Assembly: GCA_934525845.1 (NCBI GenBank)
Contig: CAKSZS010000054.1
Coordinates: forward strand, 1 to 12,389
Reading direction: 5' to 3'
Source: an uncultured Faecalibacterium sp.
GTDB taxonomy: Bacteria; Bacillota; Clostridia; Oscillospirales; Ruminococcaceae
Length of the DNA: 12,389 bases
The notes beneath the pieces are model-generated. The model searched no databases. It was given only the letters and a program-made list of their open reading frames with translations, and was not told where the DNA came from. Position 1 is the stretch's first letter. Every line of letters starts with the position of its first letter. The translations under genes were made by a program, and so were the position numbers. This document shows, piece by piece, positions 6,664 through 12,389 of the stretch.

Positions 6664-6747
6664 GTTGTAGGGAACGCATTCATGCGTTCCGTTGTCTCCC
6701 CATAGATGGCGCTTTCCTGCGGAACGGACAAGTCCGTTCCCTACAAC
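6664..6747. repeat. 84-bp inner element with 13-bp perfect inverted ends
   Basis: GTTGTAGGGAACG (6664-6676) is repeated inverted at 6735-6747. Each end also forms its own hairpin: GGAACGCAT/ATGCGTTCC (6671-6690) and GGAACGGAC/GTCCGTTCC (6721-6740). I see no target-site duplication at its borders. Confidence 0.8.
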
Positions 6748-6856
6748 CCTCTCCGTCAAACCCTACAGGTTTGCCAGCTCTCCCAAAGGGCGAGCTTCAT
6801 GCGATAAAACCGTTTAGCGCCCTCTTTTCCTAGAAGAGAATTCTTTCCAAATCGAC

Positions 6857-6926
6857 GAAAAAGCTCCCCCTTTCGGGACCGACTTCCCCCGGTCGGGGGA
6901 AGATGGCGGAGCCAAAAAGGGGAGCT
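6857..6926 (-). terminator. Large hairpin, probable terminator of the lectin gene
   Basis: AGCTCCCC (6862-6869) pairs with GGGGAGCT (6919-6926), and an inner 9-bp stem (CTTCCCCCG, 6883-6891, with 6894-6902) lies between. On the minus strand the outer stem ends in AGCTTTTT. It sits about 45 nt after the lectin stop, inside the repeat block, which may have supplied the terminator. Confidence 0.55.
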
Positions 6927-6969
6927 GCTGGCAACACCGTCAGGCGTTGACTGAGAGGGTCAAAACAAT

Positions 6970-7560
6970 TCAAGCTTTCCGGCTTGCCCTGCCTTTTCCG
7001 GCGTTGTTCAGCTTGCGCACCAGGTCGTTCTGATGCTTGCGCTGGGACGGGGTGGGCTGAGGGTCCGGCTTCTCGTCGGCACGCCGTCCGGTCTGGGCGG
7101 TATCCGGGTCGATGCGCACCAGATCCCATTCCTGGTTGCCGCCGGCAACGTAGGTCCAGATCTGGGCCTGAGCACCATTGGCGGTGTTCATGCCCACCAG
7201 ATCGATGTACTTGTCCGCCAGCACGTTGCGGATGCGGGTATGGCCGTTCCGGGTCGGTTCCAGCGTCCAGCACTGGCTCCACCCGTTGGTGCGGCTCCAC
7301 TGATGCAGCCAGGTGCCTTCCACCACGCCGCCCAGAGCCAGGTCGATCACCTTGCCGGTAAAGCGGTTCTGGATGCGCCAGCGTCCGCCGCCCGCGTCCA
7401 CGAACTGCCACTGCTGCCACGGATGACCCGCATAGCTCCACAGCTGGATGGCGGCGCCGTTCTCCGTGTTGAAGTCCTTTACTTCCAGCACCTTTCCGTT
7501 CGGGGCTTTGATGATGTAGAATTCATTTTCCAATAAGACGACTTGGGATGCCTTCGCCAT
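6970..7560 (-). CDS. Ricin-B-type beta-trefoil lectin without signal peptide
   Basis: 196-residue protein made almost wholly of one three-fold lectin domain (RicinB_lectin_2 type). Three QxW motifs are present, QQW (49-51), QCW (96-98) and QEW (143-145), spaced exactly 47 residues apart, so all three lobes of a beta-trefoil are complete. Such domains bind carbohydrate, usually as modules of secreted glycosidases or toxins. Here there is no catalytic domain, signal peptide or membrane segment, so the protein should stay in the cytosol. Residues about 152-196 form a basic Pro/Gln-containing tail (SQRKHQNDLVRKLNNAGKGR...). The start at 7558-7560 has AAAGGAG 9 nt upstream and a promoter of its own. 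The open frame runs on upstream to 8220, but only as the antisense of the nitroreductase gene. Ligand and role are unknown. Confidence 0.88.
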   Translation of the reverse strand: MAKASQVVLLENEFYIIKAPNGKVLEVKDFNTENGAAIQLWSYAGHPWQQWQFVDAGGGRWRIQNRFTGKVIDLALGGVVEGTWLHQWSRTNGWSQCWTLEPTRNGHTRIRNVLADKYIDLVGMNTANGAQAQIWTYVAGGNQEWDLVRIDPDTAQTGRRADEKPDPQPTPSQRKHQNDLVRKLNNAGKGRASRKA

Positions 7561-7593
7561 AGAGCACGACTCCTTTCCACGTTTGGTAGCCCT

Positions 7594-7622
7594 ATTATAG
7601 CGTATTTGCGCGGTGGCAACAA
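7594..7622 (-). promoter_or_regulatory. Promoter of the lectin gene
   Basis: Minus strand: a perfect TATAAT (7594-7599), a 17-bp spacer and TTGTTG (7617-7622), about 35 nt before the start codon. The -35 is a partial match only. Confidence 0.65.
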
Positions 7623-7713
7623 GGATGCTTTTCCATAATCTTTTTTCGTTTTCTTGTGCATTTTGTCGCCTTTTAGGAGAGTCTGCGGGTTTGCCGTTCC
7701 GGCCCCTGCCGCT

Positions 7714-7742
7714 TTGCACTCCGGGGCAGAATGTGGTACAAT
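7714..7742 (+). promoter_or_regulatory. Promoter of the nitroreductase-GNAT operon
   Basis: TTGCAC (7714-7719), a 17-bp spacer and TACAAT (7737-7742) preceded by TGG, an extended -10. It lies about 30 nt before the start codon and is divergent from the lectin promoter. Confidence 0.65.
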
Positions 7743-7773
7743 AAACCCACAAGCTCACAGGGAGGGAATTGCT

Positions 7774-8295
7774 ATGACCAACGAAACCATTGAGACCATC
7801 CGCAGCCGCCGCAGCTGCCGCGCTTACAAGCCAGACCAGATCACCAACGAAGAGCTGGAAGCTGTGCTGGGGGCCGGCACTTATGCCGCCAGCGCCATGG
7901 GCAAGCAGAGTGCCAAGATCGTGGTGGTGCAGGACGCCGCCACCCGGGAAAAGCTTTCCCGCATGAACGCTGCCATCATGGGCAAGGACGGCGACCCCAT
8001 GTACGGGGCACCCACCATTCTGGTGGTGCTGGCGGATGCAAATGCCAAGTGCGCCGTACAGGACGGCAGCCTTGTCCTGGGCAACCTGATGCTGGCCGCC
8101 GCCTCGCTGGGGCTGGGCAGCTGCTGGATTAACCGCGCCAAAGAAGAATTCGAAAGCGACGAGGGCAAGGCCCTGCTGAAAAAGTGGGGCATCGAGGGCG
8201 AGTGGATCGGCGTCGGCCACTGCATCCTGGGCTACCCCGCCGAGGAACCTCAGCCCGCCGCACCCCGCAAATCGGATTACATCCTCAAGGTGTGA
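7774..8295 (+). CDS. Nitroreductase-family FMN oxidoreductase
   Basis: 173-residue flavoenzyme of the nitroreductase superfamily, expected to reduce nitro compounds, quinones or similar acceptors with NAD(P)H and bound FMN. Visible signatures are the N-terminal RSRRSCRAYKPDQI (arginines contact FMN phosphate), the SAMGKQSAKIVVVQ segment, YGAPTILVVLA, LGLGSCWIN, and the C-terminal GHCILGYPAEEP that closes the flavin site. It is short for the superfamily but close to the compact nitroreductases common in Clostridia. GGAGGG with 7 nt spacing fixes the start at 7774. The frame is open from 7654, but that stretch contains the predicted promoter. It is 22 nt upstream of the acetyltransferase gene and probably in one operon with it. 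The substrate cannot be told from sequence. Confidence 0.92.
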   Translation: MTNETIETIRSRRSCRAYKPDQITNEELEAVLGAGTYAASAMGKQSAKIVVVQDAATREKLSRMNAAIMGKDGDPMYGAPTILVVLADANAKCAVQDGSLVLGNLMLAAASLGLGSCWINRAKEEFESDEGKALLKKWGIEGEWIGVGHCILGYPAEEPQPAAPRKSDYILKV

Positions 8296-8317
8296 TCCCC
8301 GACAGAGTAGGAGAACT

Positions 8318-8809
8318 ATGAAACCCGATTACAAACTGGTCGCCAAGGCCAAATACATCCACACCACCGCCGAACTGGCCGACGAGCTTTGGCACGAGGT
8401 CTACAAGCGCTATTACCCGGCCAAGCAGCTGGACGCGCTGGTGGAGCAGCTGCAGAGCGCCGACGCCATCGAAGAGGACATCGACAACGACGTGAACTAT
8501 TTCCTCATCGTGCTGGGCGGCAAGAACATCGGCTATTTTGCCTGGAAGATGGAGAACACCGCCCTGCACCTGATGCACCTGTACCTCAAGCCGGAATACC
8601 GCGGCAAGGCCATTGGCCGGGACATCGTGCTGTCCTGCGAGCGTCTGGCCCGCGGCGAGGGCAAGGGCCGCGTCTGGTGCACGGTCCACGTCAAGGCCCT
8701 GCCGGTGCAGCAGTTCTTCAAGGCCCTGCGCTACCGCAATCTGAAGGCCGCCGAGCCGGAAGAAGGCGGCATCCCCCGCAATGAGCTGTTGTTTGAGCAC
8801 ACGCTGTGA
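8318..8809 (+). CDS. GNAT-family N-acetyltransferase
   Basis: 163-residue cytosolic acetyltransferase that would use acetyl-CoA. Motif A, which binds the CoA pyrophosphate, is seen as LYLKPEYRGKAIGRDIV, with the R/K-rich loop at residues 95-101. The preceding strand ALHLMHLYL and the later segment VHVKALPVQQFFKALRYRNL complete the GNAT core. The N-terminal helices at about 17-55 are rich in charged residues and may shape the acceptor site. The start codon has AGGAG about 4 nt upstream. The gene follows the nitroreductase by 22 nt, so co-transcription is likely. I see no strong terminator after it. The acceptor, whether protein, amine or antibiotic, is unknown. Confidence 0.88.
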   Translation: MKPDYKLVAKAKYIHTTAELADELWHEVYKRYYPAKQLDALVEQLQSADAIEEDIDNDVNYFLIVLGGKNIGYFAWKMENTALHLMHLYLKPEYRGKAIGRDIVLSCERLARGEGKGRVWCTVHVKALPVQQFFKALRYRNLKAAEPEEGGIPRNELLFEHTL

Positions 8810-8838
8810 CCCGCCGCCGTTCTTTTGCAAAAAAGGCA

Positions 8839-8867
8839 TTGAATTTTCCCGCCGTTTGTACTACACT
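8839..8867 (+). promoter_or_regulatory. Promoter of the TrpR-like gene
   Basis: TTGAAT (8839-8844), a 17-bp spacer and TACACT (8862-8867), each matching the consensus in four of six positions. The -10 lies inside the palindrome annotated next. Confidence 0.55.
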
Positions 8868-8875
8868 GGTGTAGT
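8860..8875. promoter_or_regulatory. Palindromic operator candidate over the -10 region
   Basis: ACTACAC (8860-8866) and GTGTAGT (8869-8875) are perfect 7-bp inverted arms around TG. The palindrome overlaps the predicted -10 and start point of the TrpR-like gene. There is no following T-tract, so it is not a terminator. Binding of a dimeric repressor here would block transcription; autoregulation by the downstream TrpR-like protein is inference. Confidence 0.6.
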
Positions 8876-8923
8876 GTAATAAAGCGAACTGTTCCCGCAG
8901 TCCGCCAGAAAAGGAGAACGCCC

Positions 8924-9214
8924 ATGGCAAAAGATCATCCGACCGGAAAATCCGGCCTGTATCAGGCATTTCTGCAGCTCAAGACCCCGGAAGAGTGCTA
9001 CCGCTTTCTGCAGGATGTATGCAGCTACTCGGAGCTGAGCGCGATGGAGCAGCGCTACAACATCGCCGAGATGCTGGCAGACAAGTGCATCTACACCGAG
9101 ATCATGGACAAGACCGGCGCATCCAGCGCCATCATCAGCCGGGTCAGCCGGGTGCTCAGCGCAGACGACAGCGTTCTGCGCGCCCTGCTGGAAGCCGACA
9201 AAAACGCGCACTGA
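8924..9214 (+). CDS. TrpR-superfamily regulator, YerC/YecD type
   Basis: 96-residue all-helical DNA-binding protein of the TrpR superfamily, YerC/YecD subfamily, found across Firmicutes with an ill-defined regulatory role. The pattern TPEECYRFLQDVCSYSEL, then MEQRYNIAEMLADKCIYTEI, then TGASSAIISRVSRVL follows the family closely. The helix-turn-helix is about residues 56-78, with GASSAIISRV as the recognition helix. Members usually have an ATISR-like motif; here it is AIISR. The start has AAAAGGAG about 8 nt upstream. It has its own promoter with an overlapping palindrome and its own terminator. Whether it senses tryptophan cannot be told; no trp gene is nearby. Confidence 0.9.
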   Translation: MAKDHPTGKSGLYQAFLQLKTPEECYRFLQDVCSYSELSAMEQRYNIAEMLADKCIYTEIMDKTGASSAIISRVSRVLSADDSVLRALLEADKNAH

Positions 9215-9228
9215 CCGTTTTCATCCAT

Positions 9229-9262
9229 GCCGCGTGCCCGCTTGGCGGCACGCGGCTTTTTT
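9229..9262 (+). terminator. Terminator after the TrpR-like gene
   Basis: A perfect 10-bp GC-rich stem (GCCGCGTGCC, 9229-9238, with 9247-9256) has an 8-nt loop followed by six T. It ends 21 nt before the DJ-1 start and only 4 nt before that gene's ribosome binding site. Confidence 0.92.
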
Positions 9263-9283
9263 GTTTCAGGAGGTTTGATTGAA

Positions 9284-9835
9284 ATGAGCAAAGCTGTTGT
9301 CTTTTTCGCGGAGGGCACCGAGGAGTGCGAGGCCCTTCTTGTCGTTGATCTGCTGCGCCGGGCCAAGGTGGAGGTGACCGTGGCCAGCGCCACCGGCAAC
9401 CGGGCCATTACCAGCAGCCACAAGGTGCACATCCTCGCGGATGCCCTGGCCGAGGACATCGATTATTCGGACGTGGACCTGGTGGTGCTGCCCGGCGGCA
9501 TCCCCGGCACCCCGAACCTGGCCGCCAACAAAACGGTCACCGACACCTGCGTTTCCTTTGCCCGGTCCGGCAAGAAGGTCGCTGCCATCTGCGCAGCGCC
9601 CAGCGTGCTGGCTTCCCTGGGCCTGCTGGAGGGCAAAAATGCCACCGCTCACGCCGCGTTCCAGGACAAGCTGGCCGGCGCCAAGGTACTGGACACCGAA
9701 GTGGTCGTGGATGGCAATATCACCACCAGCTACGGCCTGGGCGGTGCCATTCCCTTTGCGCTGGAGCTGGTGCGCCAGCTGGCGGGCGAGGCCGAAGCCG
9801 ACCGCATCCAGAAGGCCATTGCCTACCGGCACTGA
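9284..9835 (+). CDS. DJ-1/PfpI family protein
   Basis: 183-residue cytosolic protein of the DJ-1/ThiJ/PfpI superfamily. Aligning by eye to human DJ-1 places Cys103 in AAICAAPS at the reactive nucleophile-elbow cysteine (Cys106), Glu16 in GTEECEA at Glu18, and His123 in ATAHAAFQDKL at His126, so all the usual site residues are present. LPGGIPG at 69-75 is the conserved glycine-rich turn. Relatives have been linked to oxidative-stress protection, glyoxalase and deglycase activities; the activity here is not known. CAGGAGG at 9267-9273 with 10 nt spacing fixes the start. The only upstream DNA is a terminator, so the promoter is not evident. The FAH-family gene follows after 15 nt, and the two are likely co-transcribed. 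Confidence 0.92.
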   Translation: MSKAVVFFAEGTEECEALLVVDLLRRAKVEVTVASATGNRAITSSHKVHILADALAEDIDYSDVDLVVLPGGIPGTPNLAANKTVTDTCVSFARSGKKVAAICAAPSVLASLGLLEGKNATAHAAFQDKLAGAKVLDTEVVVDGNITTSYGLGGAIPFALELVRQLAGEAEADRIQKAIAYRH

Positions 9836-9850
9836 GAGGAGGGCGGTTGT

Positions 9851-10735
9851 ATGCGCTTTGTCACCTGCCGCCTGCCGGACGGCGTAGAAGATCCGGCCAT
9901 TCTCTCCCCGGACGGCACCCAGGTCTGGCCCCTGAGCTGGCTGGGCCTGTCCTATGAGACCCTGTCCGATGCCATCCCCTTTCTGACCCCGCAGGTGCGC
10001 ATGGGTCTGCAGCTGGCCGTCTCCGGCATCCCGGCCCTGCCGGTGGACGCCGTGGCGCTGCAAAGCCCCATCCCCTGCCCCGCCCAGGACGTGGTGTGTC
10101 TGGGCATCAACTACATGGCCCATTCCGATGAAGCGGAAAAGTACTCCGCCGATGCCTTTTCCACCCAGCACCAGGACGCCATTTACTTTTCCAAGCGGGT
10201 GACCCGGGCCGTGCCGGACGGCGGCTTCATCGAGGCCCACACCGACCTGGTGCAGAAGTTGGACTACGAATGCGAACTGGCCGTGGTGCTGGGCAAGGAC
10301 GCAAAGGACGTGCCCGCCGGGCAGTCCCGGGAGTATGTGTTCGGCTACACCATTCTGAACGACGTTTCCGCCCGGGACGTGCAGACCGCGCACAAGCAGT
10401 GGTATTTCGGCAAGAGCCTGGACGGTTTCACCCCCATCGGCCCCTGCATCGTGACGGCAGACGAGTTCGAGACCTACCCGCCCCAGCTGGACATCCGCAG
10501 TTTCGTCAACGGCGAAAAGCGGCAGGACTCCAACACCCGCCTGCAAATTTTTAATATTGACCATGTCATCCACGAGCTGTCCCAGGGCATGACCCTGAAA
10601 GCCGGGACCATCATTGCCACCGGCACCCCGGCCGGCGTGGGCATGGGCATGGACCCGCCGCAGTTCCTGCACCCGGGCGACACGGTGCGCTGTGAGATCG
10701 AGGGCATCGGCAGCCTGACCAACACGGTGCGCTGA
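9851..10735 (+). CDS. Fumarylacetoacetate hydrolase family enzyme
   Basis: 294-residue metal-dependent enzyme of the FAH superfamily, which cleaves or isomerises 2-oxo or beta-diketo acids (acylpyruvates, oxaloacetate, hydroxyheptadienedioate). Metal-ligand signatures are Glu140 and Glu142 in LDYECELAVVLGK and Asp171 in TILNDVSARD. Also seen are KSLDGFTPIGP (188-198), GTPAGVGMG (258-266) and the final PGDTVRCEIEGIGSLTNTV. Residues 1-75 form the small N-terminal domain seen in many homologues. AGGAGG lies 8 nt upstream of the ATG. It sits 15 nt after the DJ-1 gene. The exact substrate is not decidable; oxaloacetate decarboxylase or acylpyruvase are typical members. No clear terminator follows. 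Confidence 0.92.
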   Translation: MRFVTCRLPDGVEDPAILSPDGTQVWPLSWLGLSYETLSDAIPFLTPQVRMGLQLAVSGIPALPVDAVALQSPIPCPAQDVVCLGINYMAHSDEAEKYSADAFSTQHQDAIYFSKRVTRAVPDGGFIEAHTDLVQKLDYECELAVVLGKDAKDVPAGQSREYVFGYTILNDVSARDVQTAHKQWYFGKSLDGFTPIGPCIVTADEFETYPPQLDIRSFVNGEKRQDSNTRLQIFNIDHVIHELSQGMTLKAGTIIATGTPAGVGMGMDPPQFLHPGDTVRCEIEGIGSLTNTVR

Positions 10736-10824
10736 GAAGTTGGACAGTTTTTCCAAATCCGGAACGGTTTTTCCGTCTGATTGCATGAAAACCCATTTCC
10801 GGCACTGCTTTTTGCCGCCCGATG

Positions 10825-10833
10825 TGCTATACT
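10825..10833 (+). promoter_or_regulatory. Extended -10 of the glucokinase gene
   Basis: TGC followed by TATACT (10828-10833) forms an extended -10 about 55 nt before the start codon. I see no good -35 at normal spacing, which an extended -10 can tolerate. The rest of the 10736-10886 gap shows no gene and no strong hairpin. Confidence 0.5.
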
Positions 10834-10886
10834 GAAGCATACGAAATCACGCGGTCTTTGGGCCGCAGCAAAGGGGTAACTGAATC

Positions 10887-11837
10887 ATGAAGGAATACGC
10901 ATTTGGCATCGACCTGGGCGGCACCACCGCCAAGGTCGGTCTGTTTACCACTGCCGGAGAGCTGCTGGAAAAGTGGGAAGTTCCCACCGACACCTCCAAC
11001 GCCGGCGAGCACATCCTGGAAAACCTGGCAGCTGCCGTGCAGGGCAAGATGCAGGAAAAAGGCCTGACCGCCGACCAGGTGGAGGGCGTTGGCATCGGCG
11101 TGCCCGGCCCCGTGCTGAATTCCCGCATCGTGCCCATCATCTGCGCCAACCTGGGCGGCTGGGGCAATCGCAACGTAGCCGAGGAACTGAGCGCCCTGCT
11201 GGGCGGCATCAAGGTCCTGGTGGGCAACGACGCCAACGTGGCCGCACTGGGCGAGATCTGGGTCGGTGCGGCCAAGGGCTGCCGCAGTGCCGTCATGGTC
11301 ACGCTGGGCACCGGTGTCGGCGGCGGTGTCATCGTGAACGGCAAGGTCATCGACGGTGCCCACGGTGCCGGCGGCGAGATCGGCCACATCACGGTCAACC
11401 GCCACGAGACCGCCACCTGCGGCTGCGGCAAGCACGGCTGTCTGGAGCAGTATTCCAGCGCCACCGGCGTGGTCCGCTGCATGAAGAAGCTGCTGGACGA
11501 GAATCCGGACACCCCCTGCACCCTGCGCGGTACAGACTTTGCCGCCAAGGACGTCTTTGATGCCGCCCGCAGCGGCGATGTCCTCGCCGCCCGCGAGGTG
11601 GACGAGATGACCGACACCCTGGGCATGGCGCTGGCCAGCATTGCCGCCACCACCGACCCCGAGATGTTCATGATCGGCGGCGGCGTTTCCCGCGCCGGAG
11701 ATGTCCTGTTCACCCCGCTGCGCGAGCACTTCAAGACCTATGCCTTCCGCTCCTGCCGTGAGACCCCCATCGTGGCCGCCACCCTGGGCAACGACGCCGG
11801 CATTTACGGCTCCGTCCGCCTGATCGTGGGCGAATAA
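10887..11837 (+). CDS. glcK: ROK-family glucokinase
   Basis: 316-residue cytosolic sugar kinase that phosphorylates glucose or a related hexose with ATP. The N-terminal phosphate-binding loop is DLGGTTAKVGLF (9-20). Catalytic Asp115 lies in GNDANVAALGE, and LGTGVGGGVIVNGKV (140-154) is the second phosphate motif. The ROK zinc site is visible as Glu164 and His167 in GGEIGHI, then Cys178, Cys180 and Cys185 in CGCGKHGCLEQ. There is no N-terminal helix-turn-helix, so this is a kinase and not a ROK repressor. AAAGGGG lies 10 nt before the ATG. It has its own promoter and terminator. Glucose is the best guess; other hexoses or amino sugars remain possible. It provides a PTS-independent route for internal sugar. 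Confidence 0.93.
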   Translation: MKEYAFGIDLGGTTAKVGLFTTAGELLEKWEVPTDTSNAGEHILENLAAAVQGKMQEKGLTADQVEGVGIGVPGPVLNSRIVPIICANLGGWGNRNVAEELSALLGGIKVLVGNDANVAALGEIWVGAAKGCRSAVMVTLGTGVGGGVIVNGKVIDGAHGAGGEIGHITVNRHETATCGCGKHGCLEQYSSATGVVRCMKKLLDENPDTPCTLRGTDFAAKDVFDAARSGDVLAAREVDEMTDTLGMALASIAATTDPEMFMIGGGVSRAGDVLFTPLREHFKTYAFRSCRETPIVAATLGNDAGIYGSVRLIVGE

Positions 11838-11852
11838 AACATACCTGATCGC

Positions 11853-11886
11853 AAAAGAGGCGCTGCCATCCGGCAGCGCCTCTTTT
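11853..11886. terminator. Bidirectional terminator between glucokinase and ABC exporter
   Basis: A perfect 15-bp stem (11853-11867 with 11872-11886) has a 4-nt loop, with AAAA on the left and TTTT on the right, so it has T-tracts on both strands. It lies between the glucokinase stop and the convergent ABC gene stop at 11895. Confidence 0.93.
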
Positions 11887-11894
11887 CTTATCCT

Positions 11895-12389
11895 TTACAG
11901 CGTATCTTCTCCCGGCAGCTGGTTCCACAGGCGGTAGTAGACCCCCTGCTTTGCCAGCAGCTCGTCATGGGTGCCGGACTCCACGATGCCCTCTTCGCCC
12001 AGCACCAGGATGCGGTCGTAATCCTTGATGGTGGTCAGGCGGTGGGCAATGGTCAGGGTGGTGCGGCCATGGGCCAGCTTTTCCAGGCTCTGGCCCACCA
12101 GGATCTCGCTCTCGTTGTCCAGCGCACTGGTGGCCTCGTCCAGGATCAGGATGGGCGGGTTCTTCAGGAACACCCGGGCAATGGCGATGCGCTGTTTCTG
12201 TCCGCCGGACAATTTCACGCCGCGCTCGCCGACATAGGTGTCAAAGCCGTCCTTCAGGGCCAGAATGAACTTTTCTGCCCCGGCCAGACGGGCCGCCTCC
12301 ACGATCTCTTCCCGGGTGGCACCGGGCTTGCCGTAGGCGATGTTCTGGGCCACCGTGCCGCTGAACAGGTACACGTCCTGCTGCACGAT
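11895..12389 (-). CDS. ABC exporter (MsbA/multidrug type), C-terminal part of the nucleotide-binding domain
   Basis: The last 164 or so residues of an ABC transporter; the membrane part and Walker A lie beyond the window edge. Visible in order are the Q-loop QQDVYLFSGT, the signature LSGGQKQRIAIAR, Walker B with D-loop ILILDEATSALD, and the switch histidine in TIAHRL. The spacing and wording (Q-loop followed by FSGTVAQNIAYG, LSGGQKQR, TTLTIAHRLTTI) are those of type I half-transporter exporters such as MsbA, LmrA or BmrA. Its substrate (drug, lipid or peptide) cannot be judged from this part. The apparent GTG start at 12386 is only an internal valine codon. The gene converges on glucokinase and shares its terminator. 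Confidence 0.95.
   Translation of the reverse strand: MVQQDVYLFSGTVAQNIAYGKPGATREEIVEAARLAGAEKFILALKDGFDTYVGERGVKLSGGQKQRIAIARVFLKNPPILILDEATSALDNESEILVGQSLEKLAHGRTTLTIAHRLTTIKDYDRILVLGEEGIVESGTHDELLAKQGVYYRLWNQLPGEDTL

Larger units (their letters stand above)
6632..6957. repeat. Nested inverted-repeat block, MITE-like, non-coding
   Basis: The outer ends are CTCTCAGCAACG (6632-6643) and, inverted, CGTTGACTGAGAG (6945-6957), alike except for one inserted base. A second arm at about 6748-6785 (CCCTCTCCGTCAAACCC...) is an imperfect inverted copy of 6919-6960. Inside lies a smaller element (6664-6747). There is no ORF with coding features and no transposase. The organisation is that of a miniature element without its own transposase, or several stacked together. 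I recall similar hairpin repeats in Faecalibacterium-type genomes but could not search. Confidence 0.7.

Noticed and set aside
6591..6731. N-terminal extension of the NUDIX protein
   Set aside because: The extension has no ribosome binding site and lies partly in repeat DNA; AAGGAG 8 nt before 6590 fixes the shorter start.
6970..8220. A continuous minus-strand frame of over 400 codons ending with the lectin
   Set aside because: Its upstream two-fifths is antisense to the nitroreductase gene and passes through the lectin promoter; the lectin ATG at 7558-7560 has a good ribosome binding site.
8820..8840. Short CTTTTGCAAAAAAG palindrome after the GNAT gene as a terminator
   Set aside because: The stem is only A-T pairs with a minimal loop, too weak to be called a terminator.
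10736..10800. TTGGA/TCCAA and CGGAA/TTCCG mini-hairpins after the FAH gene as a terminator
   Set aside because: The stems are 5 bp and not followed by a proper T-tract.
9266..10840. A minus-strand frame of over 500 codons
   Set aside because: It is antisense to DJ-1 and FAH genes; its sequence is His/Gly/Gln-rich noise with no family features.

Overview
The window looks like chromosomal DNA from a high-GC gut Firmicute, most likely Faecalibacterium or a close Oscillospiraceae relative. That placement rests on the gene families, AAGGAG-type ribosome binding sites, strong hairpin-plus-U terminators and hairpin-rich intergenic repeats that resemble elements I recall from that group; I could not search to confirm it. 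Coding DNA is GC-rich, and the region upstream of ptsH is strikingly AT-rich. I saw no tRNA, rRNA, CRISPR array, transposase or phage gene.

Left part, all on the minus strand (1-4641): in transcription order, a GH25 cell-wall lysozyme and a HAD/Cof phosphatase form a two-gene operon with its own promoter and terminator. Next come a membrane-anchored DUF4830 protein with a repeated acidic tail and its terminator. Then come HPr (ptsH) and the N-terminal part of PTS enzyme I (ptsI, cut by the window edge). A terminator hairpin lies between ptsH and ptsI, and HPr has lysine where the regulatory Ser46 normally sits.

Middle (4642-8295): an orphan PfoR-type PTS EIIC-like membrane protein on plus converges on a NUDIX hydrolase on minus across a bidirectional terminator. 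A 0.33-kb block of nested inverted repeats without any ORF follows. A small ricin-B-type lectin with no signal peptide is on minus. It is divergent from a nitroreductase on plus, and each has a recognisable promoter.

Right part (8296-12389): a GNAT acetyltransferase follows the nitroreductase in the same operon. Then come a TrpR-superfamily YerC-like regulator, whose predicted promoter is overlapped by a palindrome, and a DJ-1/PfpI protein with a fumarylacetoacetase-family enzyme. A ROK glucokinase ends at a bidirectional terminator shared with the C-terminal part of an ABC exporter on minus.

Functionally the window is mostly core metabolism: sugar uptake and phosphorylation (HPr, EI, EIIC-like, glucokinase), detoxification or housekeeping enzymes (NUDIX, nitroreductase, DJ-1, FAH) and cell-wall turnover. 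I do not see a clear new defence or mobile system. The points most worth following are the Ser46-less HPr, two terminators placed just upstream of downstream genes with no room for another promoter, the DUF4830 tail repeats, the cytosolic lectin with a basic tail, the nested repeat block, and the operator-like palindrome of the TrpR-like gene.
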